From: Phallusia mammillata
Taxonomy: Eukaryota; Chordata; Ascidiacea; Phlebobranchia; Ascidiidae
Assembly (NCBI GenBank): GCA_003260075.1
Contig: QLIY01000265.1
Span: forward strand, 113,064 to 177,063
Direction of reading: 5' to 3'
DNA: 64,000 nucleotides
Shown piece after piece: positions 12,001-23,267 of the stretch. The notes below the pieces were generated by a model. It saw nothing but the letters and a program-made list of their open reading frames with translations. It was not told where the DNA came from and ran no database searches. How positions within the stretch are numbered: the first letter of the stretch is position 1; each line of letters begins with the position of its first letter. The translations under genes were made by a program, and so were the position numbers.

Positions 12001-14638
12001 AAATTAACATTCTTTCGATTTCAACCAATGAACCTACTCTAAACATAAAAAAAAACGAACGAATCCATCTTAGTACAACCAGATTTAGGTCAAAATTCCT
12101 TGCAGAGACACAGCTTTACACATTCTAAAGTTGGGAAACACACAAAAGTTGAAACTTCTAATCCTATTTTGTACTCCATGAAACCGCCACATCACCATAT
12201 GCGTCATACCAAGGACGAATTATTTTGTGATTTCCAGATTAAGGGGACTTTGCAAACCCCATTTAAAGCTTGGCGCATACCTCAACGACGAATAAGCCGC
12301 AAAGATGCTGTTCTCCCGAACCTGGTTATGCTGCTATTTAATGCTAATTACACAATAAAAAAATCCAAGTTTAAACAGCGATACTAGAAAAACACTAGCG
12401 ATTTGGATATTAGCCAAAAAACAACTCATGCTGGCTGTTGGTGAGACAAGTTCAAATCGAAATCCGATTATAACGGACGCAGAAATGGCTAAATGAATTT
12501 GGCACAAACGATCTGACGTCCGAATTTAGAGATTATCTTTTCGTGACTTGCGGTTCACCTTTTGTTATTGCTCTTATTCGGTGGAATCTCAACGGAAAGC
12601 TAAGGTTACAATGGGCAGAGCAGTTACTCGACTACGCCCAAATAAACGAGTTTGTTTGACACAAAGTGCATTTTGACAATGGCAACAAATACTTTCGAGT
12701 TAACGTTCCTGCATGAATGCTATCTTGGTTTTAGTAGCCTACATTAGGGCAATTTATATAAAATAGGTGATCTCTACATGTAAAACATAAAACAATTTGT
12801 TTTAGCCTAGTCCAGATAATTCAAGGGGGGGGGGGAAATTCTGCTATGCGTGCCACCAGTTAAAAGTCACCGACAATACGCAACAACAATGAACCAGGCA
12901 ATTTATTTTATTGAGATAAGTGCCTGAGCGTATCTCCCACTTAGTTTGACCTTATAGGTGACTCAAGGTCATTGTCTGATTTTCTCAAGTCGCGCCAATG
13001 CTAATTTTACGTTTAGAACACAATCGGGGGGGGGGGGTTTTGACACAAAGTGCATTTTGACAATGGCAACAAATACTTTCGACTTAACGTTCCTGCATGA
13101 ATGCTATCTTGGTTTTAGTAGCCTACATTAGAGCAATTTATATAAAATAGGTGATCTCTGCATGTAAAACATAAAACAATTTGTTTTAGCCTAGTCCAGA
13201 TAATTCAAAAATAACTGGTAGTTGGAAAAATAGGAATATCATGCTTTCAATACTTCACAAGAATACATTGTTTCATACCCGTTTAACTAAAATGTTTTTT
13301 TAGTTTTTTTTTCGGTAATCCCGTGCTAATGATGAGTGACTAAGTGTTTTCTTAAGTACCTGTCAACGTTAGCAAGTGCACGTTCAAATTCTGCTATGCG
13401 TGCCACCAGTTAAAAGTCACCGACAATACACAACAACAATGAACCCGGCTATTTATTTTGTTGAGATAAGTGCTTGAGCGCATCTCCCACTTAGTTTGAC
13501 CTTATAGGTGACTCAAGGTCATTGTCTGTTTTCTCAAGTCGCGCCAATGCTAATTTTACGTTTAGAACACAATCGGTATGTTTCCCGAATCAAAATCAAA
13601 TGAAATAGGAATTATTTTAAGTAGGCCAGTATCATCGAAAAGGAATTCTGTACAAAACTCCCCTTACGCATACACACTTCATAAATCATTGAAAACATGA
13701 CAAGTTTTCCTGCGACTAGAATAATCCACAAGCAGTAAGAAAATGAATCACCAAACATACCTGTATCGACGTATGCTTTAAATAACGTTTTCTTGTTTAT
13801 ACTACAAACAGTTTGTGGTTACATCGAAACAACTACTTCGACGTTTTCTTGGTTAAATCAGACACAATACAAACAATATTATTTTAATCATTACGGAGTT
13901 TGGGGGGGGGGGAGAATAATCCACAAGCAGTAAGAAAATGAATCACCAAACTTACCTGTATCGACGTATGCTTTAAATAACGTTTGTGGTTACATCGAAA
14001 CAACTACTTCGACGTTTTCTTGGATAAATCAGACACAATACAAACAATATTATTTTAATCATTACGGAGTTTTTTTTTATTTTTGTGGTTTCACTTTTTT
14101 CATGTTAGTGGTGTACATCATTGGAAAGACACTTATTTATGTTTGTATTTAATTATATTACAGCCCAACCAGTGAAGCAAACGATACCGTCGATCAGTTT
14201 TCCCAGCGATTTGCAACCAACGTCAATGGGACAACAGCAACAACAAACGGATTCTCCAAAACATCAGAGGAATTCGTCAAACTTCGCATGCAAAGTCCCA
14301 ACCATCATCAACAACGACTGACTCGCACCACCACTTTCGAACCTTCGGGAAAAATCAGTCATTGTGACGTCATAAGAGCGTCGTTGGCTGACGTAGAAGA
14401 AGTTTGGGAAACGAGAAACAGGGTAAACAGTGAGGCACGGCCAGTAGGTCCGACGTCATCAGTTGGTGACGACATGATGTTGTTACGTAGAAGTGAACGC
14501 GTAATGTCACCGTACGGTTCCCTTCCAGATCACTATACATTACGTAAATATAATACGAACAGCAAACGCAAGAGTGTGAGAGATTCGTTTATGATGCTTT
14601 TAGCCTCAAGAAAGAAATCTCCGCGGGTCAAGAAGTGA
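1..14638 (+). CDS. FAM184: FAM184-family coiled-coil protein (5'-partial, 18 exons)
   Basis: Exons: 1-447, 598-733, 907-1088, 1360-1536, 5384-5536, 6001-6161, 6662-6784, 7086-7236, 7552-7692, 7971-8074, 8144-8265, 8340-8488, 8608-8725, 9175-9367, 9901-10018, 10528-10632, 11067-11260, 14164-14638. Phases agree throughout and give 1082 codons plus stop. The product is almost entirely heptad-rich coiled coil (E/K/Q/R-rich). Family landmarks are the DYDGKMEKAKAFYEREL block in exon 1, the KKYYQMELVNRETNFNKVF block in exon 16, and FVSVPNL followed by NRLEPI in exon 17. These match the conserved parts of vertebrate FAM184A, whose function is poorly known. The last exon is a basic, Ser/Thr-rich tail. 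The frame is open to base 1, and by comparison with FAM184A roughly 200 N-terminal residues lie upstream, so the ATG at 7 is probably internal. Least certain are the acceptor at 7552 (weak pyrimidine tract) and whether the 3.8-kb intron 1537-5383 hides a further exon. Confidence 0.92.
3921..3940 (+). promoter_or_regulatory. paired TGACGTA (CRE/ATF-like) motifs in an intron
   Basis: Two TGACGTA cores lie 12 bases apart, just downstream of a CpG-rich stretch (alternating GC near 3890), in a generally AT-rich intron. CREB/ATF factors bind TGACGT cores. The spot could be an internal promoter or enhancer of the FAM184-like gene. No transcription start evidence is visible, so this is weak. Confidence 0.2.
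5008..5345 (+). repeat. direct duplication around a 12-G run
   Basis: A ~155-bp segment (5008-5165) recurs at about 5189-5345 with a few substitutions. The copies are separated by G12 (5166-5177) and about 11 bases. The second copy ends shortly before the exon at 5384, so splicing into that exon is not obviously disturbed. Confidence 0.9.
8737..8826 (-). repeat. possible tRNA-derived SINE fragment
   Basis: Read on the minus strand, the segment contains a B-box-like GTTCGAACCCCGTG followed by an A-rich tail. Similar pieces occur at 62970-63016 (minus) and 47846-47890 (plus). A clear A box or a full tRNA fold was not found. Confidence 0.3.
8830..9055 (+). repeat. direct duplication around a 10-G run
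   Basis: Left copy 8830-8940, G10 at 8941-8950, right copy 8952-9055. The copies differ by an A-run length change, a substitution and a small deletion in a CATT-rich tract, as two alleles would. It lies in the FAM184 intron between exons 8608-8725 and 9175-9367. Confidence 0.92.
12654..13574 (+). repeat. interleaved duplication A-G11-B-G12-A'-B'
   Basis: Segment A (about 12654-12824) is followed by G11 (12825-12835), segment B (12836-13025), G12 (13026-13037), a second A (13038-13209), about 175 unique bases, and a second B (13386-13574). The second A and B are thus in natural order with sequence between them, while the first A and B are joined only by a G run. Confidence 0.9.
13718..14072 (+). 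repeat. direct duplication around an 11-G run
   Basis: Left copy 13718-13901, G11 at 13902-13912, right copy 13913-14072. The right copy lacks about 24 bases present in the left and has two substitutions. It ends about 90 bases before the acceptor of the last FAM184 exon (14164). Confidence 0.92.
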
Positions 14639-15255
14639 CCTAAAGTATCATGTAACTTAATTGAAACCGAAACTAATTATAGCATGTGTTGTATGTATTA
14701 ACTATTTTTTGCGAAATAATATTTTTTGTACCATGGTCTTCCACATATTTTGATTGTGTTAGAAAGTTTAACGCTTCCGCCAGGTCAACAAAAAATAGAG
14801 GACAAGTGAATAATTTGTCATATAAATCGTGCTTCTTTCTATTCCTGTTCTGGTGTTTATGCGCTCTTGCTGTACTATACAAAGTATATGGAAGTTCCTT
14901 GTTTACCAGTCGTATACTCCAAATTTGATCTCGCGGAAAAGCGGCCGATGTCGTCAAGTCTCGTGCTGCGACCGCTTGTTCAAGATTTCGCGATTAGCGA
15001 GAACTTGCTATTCTCTTGCGGTAGCGTGAAGTACCTGGCTTTTGTTTCAGATGGTCACCTGTTACGTCACAACAGAAACTATCGTACTTTTTATCGTACA
15101 AAATCAATTGCATGAAACTGCGTTTGAAAGCCACGGAGTCGATAACATCGTCAAGTTTATGAAACTAACTCGATGCTTGCGGGCAATTTTGACTCGACCT
15201 ATTGTGTTTTGTAGCGAAAACTGCAGTGTCGCCTTTTGTGAAAAGTTATTTATCA

Positions 15256-15261
15256 AATAAA
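15256..15261 (+). terminator. polyadenylation signal AATAAA, FAM184-like gene
   Basis: The first canonical AATAAA downstream of the stop at 14638, about 620 bases away. No cleavage site can be seen from sequence alone. Confidence 0.45.
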
Positions 15262-16055
15262 CTTGATCTAATCTTTTAAGTCTCTGTAGCATTAAACTCC
15301 CATTTGGCGACTTGGTGCCTCGCCACAATTGACAAATGTTTGTTCCGTCTCACGATAGCAACTGCCCATCAACACGACAAACGTTTTTTGGAAATTACTG
15401 TAGTTTTAACGTAGGCTTTAACGCTGTAACCTTAAATAGTCGTAAGCTATTTTCAACTGCACGAATTGGAATCAAATATAGGACATTGTTTAATTTTGTG
15501 TTTTTTGTCAAACAATGAACGGTATATTTTGGGATTTTGGTAAGAAGTGTTTTTTAAATAATGCTGTTAAAAAAATCTTCTGCACTGAAAACTTTGGGCT
15601 CAAGTAAAATCCTCATTAAGCTACAAGCTATAACAAAGGTGAAAGGTTAACAATAAATTTGCACTCCTTTAATTGTGCTGTAGGCGTGATGAAAAGCGAT
15701 TGTGTGAGAAATATCTTTTATGAGTCCTTGGTGCATGGCAAATTGGGAAAACATGCCGTAAGATGTTTTGTTGTTGATATTAAATGATAACGTAAAACAA
15801 ATTACCCATGTAGATTATTGTTTAAAACTGACAGAGAGCAATGCTTGTGAAGCTAAAAAAAAACTAATTAAATTGATGCCAGCAGATTTAAACAACTGTT
15901 TGGAATAAGTTCATACGAATATTTCACGAGTCCTGAAAAATAGAAGTACACAGTTTGTTACAGGTTTAACTTTACAGTTCTTGATATGTTTGTTCTCTTA
16001 TAAACATGGCGAAGTACCAGCAGTTTCAAAACGAAATACAGCAAATTTTAATTAG

Positions 16056-16061
16056 TTTATT
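16056..16061 (-). terminator. polyadenylation signal, first TIMP-like gene
   Basis: TTTATT on the plus strand reads AATAAA on the minus strand, about 200 bases past the stop at 16262. Confidence 0.45.
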
Positions 16062-16261
16062 ACGAAAAACGCCATGACAAATTGTTAACCTGAAAGTGAA
16101 AAAAAACAGCCAAGTGCAATAAAACGTTTGACCTTGTAAAAATTTTAACTTTCATACAAAAATACAAGGTGCGGAAAAAGTCCTGACAAGAATTAAGACT
16201 GCGAGGTATTAATTTATGTACTGTATACTATTTACATGGTGTAAAAAAGAAGTCAGTTTTT

Positions 16262-19200
16262 TCAGCGTCTTCGGTGTCGAGGCCAAACTACCTTCATCAA
16301 ATACTTCACAATGCTGAACTTTGGTGGTTTAACCGTAACAAAATGATATGCCACTGTTCCTATATCCACGTTGAAATTTTGCTTTCCCACTACCGCAGCC
16401 TTTGGGCTTGAAATGGGATCTTTCTCTTCGTTTTCTGTTGTTTCTTCTGAATTTTCTTCCTCCTCAGTTTCCAATGACCTTTCAAAGCTGTTTTGAATGA
16501 TTGAATCACGAACAGGAGTAAGTTGTCTTGAAACAACTGTTGTCGTTGCTTTTGTCGTTGGCGGGCTTGATGTGCTAGTTGTCGTCAATTTTGTTGTAGT
16601 GGTGCTGGGAACCATGGATGGCGTTATTGGACTTGGGGCTTCTTCATCAGGGATTTTGTACATCCGTTTTGAGAATTTTACCCACTGGCAACGACCATTG
16701 ATCCCTGTTGGGACGCAGGCGGATGTCGAGACCGGAAACTCATACTTCGAACGGCATTCGTTTTCGTAAATCTAATCATACAGAAGCTTGTAATAAGATT
16801 TGATGAAACCATCCTATTTACTTTAGCCATGCACGTCCATGAAAGTTTATACGCCCAGTTATACCCAATTTGTCCCATGTGGATGATTGTTATATCCAAG
16901 AAAGTTTCTTTGTGTAACATACTTCGCAGCGTACAACCTCAATCCTTAACCCTTTAACCTTTAACCTTTAACCTTGAAGTACGCAATTTTAACCCTGGCT
17001 TAAGTGACTTAACCGAGGAAAATATAACATGCGATGATATTATCTGTAATCAAATTTCCGGACGCCGGGCGAAGTCCGTGTAAATGCATGTCTTTACACC
17101 AAAACTTGCAAAAAAAAACAAAGAAACTTTTCACCAACTAAAGTTGAAACCACTTACGTAGCTACCATCATATTGATCCTTGATGAAGCAATCTTGGCAT
17201 CCTCGAACGTAGGCCCGAGTGCGAATATGAGATCTAATGGCTCGAAACTGGTCGACAGAAAAGAATTCTTCCATTTCCTGGAAGTCGCACTGGTCGATGA
17301 AAAGACCGCCTTGAAACGGACGACCTGGACAAGATTTACGCTAAGATTATAAAATTTGTGGCAATGCTCCACCAGCATACCAAACATAAAAAATTTGTCG
17401 TTTTTGCATTTCGAAAGCTTTTAAGCATTTTGCATGCTTGTGTAATTTATTTTATGAATGATACCCGTTAGCGTATAGCAAACGCAACGCTAACATTTTG
17501 ATTTATTTTCTAGAGGAGCATCAGCAGAGACTATTGTGCATACTTTAACTGGCGCAACCAAATCCGAATGTTAATGTTTGCATACAACTTGTGTGTAACG
17601 GAGCTTTGTGGATTCCAGCGAATAGCTTACAGCACAATCAACTAGATAGTTGAAATAGCATTAGCTACTAGTAATTAGTATATAAACGAAAAAAAATCAA
17701 TAAAAGCAGCTTGAAATGCTTCGTTTGTACCGTTGGTATTAGCTTTGGTTTCTGAGAACATTGTCCAACATTAACCAATAACAACTAGTTTGAAGAATTT
17801 GTTAAATTCACCTTACCTAGAGCCAGACAACGTGACATATAGCATAAGAACAGCAACGTCCGAACTTGTTTTAAATGCAAATAAATATCCCACCTCAAAC
17901 GCCGCAAACACAGACTGCTGCCTGGTTTGATGGACGACAAGCGACTTACCGACGGAATTTCCCATAAAATTAAAATTCAACAACCTTTTAAATCGGAGAT
18001 TGGACGATGTGTTGGATCAACAAATAAAACCCGAAGTTGTAAAGAAACTCGTTTTCCTGATAGGTGCGAAAAAAATATTTTTCTAGTCAACACAAATGTG
18101 TGTGTTTAATGGCCATGACTAACGAGTAAAAATATTTTTTTTAGGTAATTTGATCTTTATGCGTATTTGGATTTTTTCGTTTGATTCATCCACGATTTTA
18201 ATTATTTTGTAAGGAATAAAAACCTCTTGATGGAGAAACTTTAAACTGCGAAACCTTGGAAGTTTTTAGCATCCTAAAGTACTTAAACCGCACTGTTATT
18301 TACTCAGTAACTTATCAGCTTGACATCTTCAGTTAACTTAAGCTACCCACAACTGCGTTATGTCGAATGCAGTAAAACATGAGAACCAGCGCCTTATCAC
18401 GTAGAGCATCTACGTTAACCTATGAGGTTGGAAAATACCATTCTTTAAGGTCTACACGGTGGTCAAATGGTGCAAACGAACGTAGAAGAGTGTTTAGTTG
18501 TCCCTTATGTGACATGCAATAAAACTATTTACTCTTCCATTCAGAAATTTAAATAAACAAGGTTACTGCATACTTTAAGCCAGTGGTTCTCAACTCGTTT
18601 CACGCCATGGACCACCTAACCAATTAAAAAAATATCGTGGACCAGTTCATTGTTAAATAAGAATAAAAAAGCATCCACCACAAGCATGTTATCTTGAAAT
18701 ATACTTTTTCAATGCATAATTTTATTTTAAAGACAGATAACAGATAACAACAAATTGCCAATAACTGGATAAGATTTTTTCGTACTGAATATTTAATAAA
18801 TTATTTGCAACCAGCCTATTTCCATATTAACATAAAACATAATCAACGTCCTGTGGACCACCTAAAAAGTCATCATGGACCACTGGCTTTAAGCACTCTG
18901 TAAATTTACAAACGTACCTTTTTAATAAACGAAACAATGGTTAAAAGATACAATACACAAAATGTTTGGAATCACCTGTGACCAACTGATCTCCAACTTC
19001 AAATTCTCGGCGGCAAGTTCCAAACGTGGCAGGCGTGTGAAGATAAATCGTCTCTCCTTCTTCAAAGTCTTCGTACTTACCTTTGTAAACCTTCAAAAAT
19101 AGCAAAATCACATGTAAAAGTCACATCGTTACATATAGTTTCAAAGATGCAAAAAATCAAAAAAAGCCTAAAAAGCATTATACGACATCGACATCACGTT

Positions 19201-20095
19201 TTATCGATGCTTTAAAACATGGTGCCCATTCCACCCCTCTCGTCAGTTAAAAAGGCGTGAGATTAATGCCATATCTATAAAGGCTTTTAAAGCATTGCAA
19301 TTTCAAGGATTTTGTCATGGTAGCAAGTCATGGGGTGATGGAATTTAAGTGCGCAAATCTGTATAACCGTTCCACGAAGTATTGTCTGCAAATTTATATG
19401 ACCTGGCTTTTGGTGAAGTTAAATGTGTTTGTTGCGGGTAAGCTGACGTACAACAAACATTCATGTCATCTTAAAAATGCTGTTTTATATGTTTTTACCC
19501 ACGGCACGCTTCGGTCCGAAAGTTCAATGACTGAGTATTTGTAAGTTAAAACTATGCTGTTTCATAACGTAGTCGTTTAGTTAAAAAATGTTACGAATCT
19601 GTCATAAAATCAACAATAATCTTATTTAAAAGTAAACATTGTCTGGAGATGATATTTCACTTACAGTTAAGATTCGTGCTTTTCCGGCAATGATTGCTGA
19701 CGAGTTTTCAACGCTTTCCACAATAGAACCGTCTGTTACTCGAATCTTACCAACTGTAATCGAAACAAATGAAAGTGGCTTATAGGTTGCAAAATAGTTT
19801 CAACTATTTGGTATTGTACAACAGTAAATCTTACAATTGTAGCGCCACAAGTTTTTGTAAACAAATTGCCTTTATTTTAATCAAATTTGTAACTCAGATC
19901 AAAATTGCAACTCTTGCAATTCTTTACTTCAATAGACGAAACCTTATGATAAACAAGTTTCTGGATTTACTTACTGAAGCGCGAGTTGCAGAACTTGGTC
20001 TGTGGATGATGGTACGTGCACGAACAGAAGGCATCCGACATCGACATAAACCCGGCAAAGGTGCAAATCGCAATAAACAATCGTATAAATTCCAT
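16262..20095 (-). CDS. TIMP: TIMP-like metalloproteinase inhibitor with C-terminal extension (copy 1)
   Basis: Exons in reading order: 20095-19975, 19753-19665, 19090-18976, 17324-17158, 16771-16262, giving 333 residues. It has a ~23-residue signal peptide, then CSC...HHPQTKFC, which is the TIMP N-terminal CxC/HPQ signature and the edge that inserts into the metalloproteinase active site. Further family landmarks are VYKGKYEDF, GTC, QCDF and GCQDC, so all six N-domain cysteines are present. The C-domain has ENEC...SAC...GRCQW, fewer cysteines than vertebrate TIMPs. It is longer than a typical TIMP (about 190-210 aa). After the C-domain come a Thr/Pro-rich then acidic linker and a basic tail ending WPRHRRR. 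The five-exon, phase 1-0-1-0 structure matches copy 2 (23268-26788). A Phe sits just before the first CSC cysteine, which may matter for activity. It is probably secreted to the extracellular matrix. Confidence 0.86.
16943..16975. repeat. short CCTTTAA microsatellite
   Basis: About four imperfect tandem copies of a 7-bp CCTTTAA-like unit in an intron of the first TIMP gene. Confidence 0.7.
18581..18886. mobile_element. hAT-like MITE, 306 bp
   Basis: The ends are inverted (CAGTGGTTCTC and GACCACTGG on the right), with an 8-bp target duplication CTTTAAGC at 18573-18580 and 18887-18894. It has no coding capacity. It sits in the third intron, in reading order, of the first TIMP gene. Confidence 0.85.
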
Positions 20096-20109
20096 ATTTG
20101 CACAAAATA

Positions 20110-20370
20110 CCCGCAACTAATTTAAGTACAAAGCATCTATACAAGTAATGAAAGAACAATTTATTTTCAACATGAAAGAACCATTCCCTGGTAGCTACAC
20201 AGTCTAGTTTTTATCGCCTAGTGGTGTTACAAACGGGGGGGGGGGCCCGCAACTAATTTAAGTACAAAGCATCTATACAAGTAATGAAAGAAAAATTTAT
20301 TTTCAACATGAAAGAACCATTTCCTGGTAGCTACACAGTCTAGTTTTTATCGCCTAGTGGTGTTACAAAC
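20110..20370 (+). repeat. direct duplication around an 11-G run
   Basis: Left copy 20110-20234, G11 at 20235-20245, right copy 20246-20370, nearly identical. It lies just upstream of the first TIMP start codon (minus strand, 20095), so it would duplicate that gene's proximal promoter/5' UTR if real. Confidence 0.92.
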
Positions 20371-20787
20371 AACTTTGAAACAGAGACAGACAACGGTCAA
20401 AAACCGTGCAATTAATCTGAGAGACAGGAAGGCCCCGAACATAATGCGAATATCATGCTTGTCATGTGAGAGCATAATGGACGTAGCTTGCAAAGGGTGG
20501 CGTGCTATTACCTTCCATTAATACCAAAGACAAGTTGAATGGAGACGAGTGGTGGGGAACTTTGTGCGGTCGAAGCTTGCAAGCTGATCCGGTAAACCCG
20601 ATAGCTAAGCTGATTTAGTCACCAAAGAACGTCAGCTCAAACAAAGGAATACTGTATGAAATGTTTGACCGCAAATTCTTGTTGGTCTGGAAAGCATTGT
20701 CAACTAAAAATACATCGAATCCGTTCGGAAAGATCCAGGCAAAATCGATTGTTTCACTAAAAGGCTGTATAATTTTCATGTTGAACT

Positions 20788-21004
20788 GCCTTTCACAATG
20801 TTTTTGGAACATTGATTTTTTGTAAAAGCATTAAGTAAATGCAGTTAATAGGGTAAATGCAGTTAAAACATTTACATGACTTACCTGCTGTCTCGTTTCT
20901 GGGGGGGGGGTCTTTCACAATGTTTTTGGAATATTGATTTTTTGTACAAGCATTAAGTAAATGCAGTTAAAACATTTACATGACTTACCTGCTGTCTCGT
21001 TTCT
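20788..21004 (+). repeat. direct duplication around a 10-G run
   Basis: Left copy 20788-20900, G10 at 20901-20910, right copy 20911-21004. The left copy has an extra ~18-bp internal repeat that the right lacks. Confidence 0.92.
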
Positions 21005-21524
21005 ATGTAGAGAACAATTGGGCGTCAACTGATCATGTTTCTTTTGGTCGATTATCAAACACCAAGCAATGATTTAATGTTTTATAAACGCTCGATTTCA
21101 ACCGTATTTTTGTGAGAGTTTTTCGAAACCGAAACTTCGCCAATGAGCCATATTCGGTCGAAACGTCAAAAATACGAAACTTGTGTGCCTCACTTCTCTT
21201 AGCCTAACTTCAATCAACGAGGATAAAAATAATACTGAACAATTTCTGGCAATCTTTGAATGCAAACAAAAGACCTTTTCAAACGCTTCTACGATCTTTC
21301 ATGATGCATCTTATAAAATATTTTCAACAAATATACAAACAAATGCATTGAAGAAACAATATCTCAATCGCGAAGAATTGTGCACCCACGCAAAATCTGT
21401 TAGCACAAAAAGTATATTAAACTTTTGATTTTCACTACATGTACATTGTATATGCACGCAAATATGCCAAAATGCCATCGCGAAGAATTTTGCACACACA
21501 GAAAATCTGCTAGCACAAAAAGTA

Positions 21525-21732
21525 ACTAAACTAAAACTTTTTTGCAACTGAACTTTTTCTGTGCCTGTTTTGTAAAACCAACCCCAGACGTGCTGTAACC
21601 TAAGCGTTACAAAAGAAATTCAGGGGGGGGGGACTAAACAAAAACTTTTTTGCAACTGAACTTTTTCTGTGCCTGTTTTGTCAAACCAACCCCAGACGTG
21701 CTGTAACCTAAGCGTTACAAAAGAAATTCACA
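21525..21732 (+). repeat. direct duplication around a 10-G run
   Basis: Left copy 21525-21622, G10 at 21623-21632, right copy 21633-21732, with two or three substitutions. Confidence 0.92.
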
Positions 21733-21997
21733 GGCGTTTCTCGAACTATGCGTTTGCGGCGCATTCCTATGAGATGAAGGCGGAGTGCAAACATATTTGC
21801 AAAGCCCTCGTCGGTCGAAGAATTGCATTAAACCCTGCGCAGATCAGGATCGCCCTCGGGCAGCTGTTAAGAGACGAAGTCTTAAAGATAAAACCTACTT
21901 CGCCTACTCTTGTCATTGCAACACATCGCAAACTGGTTGAAATGTAGCCTACGTTTGCTTGATAGAAGGTACTTGAAGCAAGTAATACACCTATATA

Positions 21998-22382
21998 CAG
22001 GGTTGCCATCGACTTGAAACCAAAAATAAGGGCAACCGAAAAAAATTCTTGTTGTACGAAACAAAACAAACGTTTTTGAACAAAGCTTTGCATTTATACG
22101 AGACGTGACATATCATATGCAATATTTTGGCAAAAACAATCTGTTCCACCCACTCCTTGTTTGTAGAAAATACTTGCATCTCACAACAGCTCAGGTCTAG
22201 GTTTTCTTTTACTTGTAGCATTTCACTAAGTATGTTCCTTGTAATTATTAAAAATAAGACAAAAGAAGGACTCAAGTCAAAAATAAGGACATTTCTTAGA
22301 AATAAGGACAATGAACTTTTCTAAGACATAGCCCTTCAAAATAAGGACAAATCTTAGAAATAAGGACGGTATGGCAACCCTG
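21998..22382. mobile_element. hAT-like MITE with CAGGGTTGCCAT ends, 385 bp
   Basis: Terminal inverted repeats CAGGGTTGCCAT / ATGGCAACCCTG are flanked by an imperfect 8-bp target duplication (CCTATATA / CCTGTATA, 7 of 8). It lies between the two TIMP genes. A second copy at 35307-36113 is interrupted by another MITE, and this copy shows the uninterrupted form. Confidence 0.85.
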
Positions 22383-23267
22383 CCTGTATATGATTGCATG
22401 TTATTCGGATTTATATTTGGACAGGTTGTCACGATTTAATTAAATCTTATGTGGTTTCTAATCTTACACGATGTGATTTTGCGTTCGTCATATTGGTTTT
22501 TCATGCGCAATTGTGTAATACATTACAAGCATTGTTCCTTATACTCGTAGTTTATGCACGTTTTCAGGCGAAATTAAAAACAACGCCAACGGGAAGTACT
22601 TATCTTAAAAATAAACACGCCTGAATCCGCATATTGACATTGAACACAAATGCTCAAGTGTTGGGCAGATTTTTATTTGAAAGAACAAGAAAGAAAAATG
22701 CGCAACAAACAGTACGTTATAAAAGAAAACAACAACACAACACTACACATTTACACGATACATCTTCTAAACCACCTAAAACAATAATGATGATAAACAA
22801 ACAAACATGTAAAAATGAATTTATTCTCGATTATTACATTATTCTTTTACATAAAGAAAACAACTTCAACTTCCACTGTACATTTCGGATGATTGTTTTT
22901 AATTAAACATATTTTTGATGACCAAATGGCGAAAAAGAAAAAAAAAGAAAAAAAAACGTAATACACGGACTTAGAGCTCGTACTAAGTCTACGTGCATGC
23001 TCATTTGGCAAGACTGTACATGATGGCTTTAGTATTCCCAGAGTGTGTAAAAGAAAAGGCAACCTTGTACTGTTTTTATCGTATTTGCCACATTAGTCAA
23101 AAAATAACGCACCCCATCGTTGCAAAACAACACTGAGTGTACAAATATTAAAAAATCATAAAATAACACAAAACAAAAACATAAAATATTCCCATGCCGC
23201 GCGCGATGGGCTGCTATACATCAAACTACAGTGGTTGAAACGGTTTTTCAATGTCTTTTTCAAAAAC
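22383..23267. other. intergenic interval downstream of the second TIMP-like gene
   Basis: AT-rich sequence with long A tracts and no supported gene. TTTATT at 22820-22825, AATAAA on the minus strand, is a candidate polyadenylation signal for the TIMP copy ending at 23268. Confidence 0.45.

Larger units (their letters stand above)
11261..14163 (+). other. last intron of the FAM184-like gene
   Basis: This 2.9-kb intron splits codons in phase 2. It contains three G runs (12825-12835, 13026-13037, 13902-13912) with their duplicated flanks and otherwise no recognisable gene. Because it carries so many duplicated segments, its true length is doubtful. Confidence 0.6.
14639..16261. other. 3' UTR and convergent intergenic interval
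   Basis: The region between the FAM184 stop and the TIMP stop on the other strand. An AATAAA at 15256-15261 could end the FAM184 transcript. A TTTATT at 16056-16061, reading AATAAA on the minus strand, could end the TIMP transcript. I see no other gene; the short open frames here have no family features. Confidence 0.5.

Noticed and set aside
16943-16975. Interstitial telomere-like repeat
   Set aside because: The unit is CCTTTAA-like with a period of 7, not the CCCTAA hexamer, and there are only about four copies.
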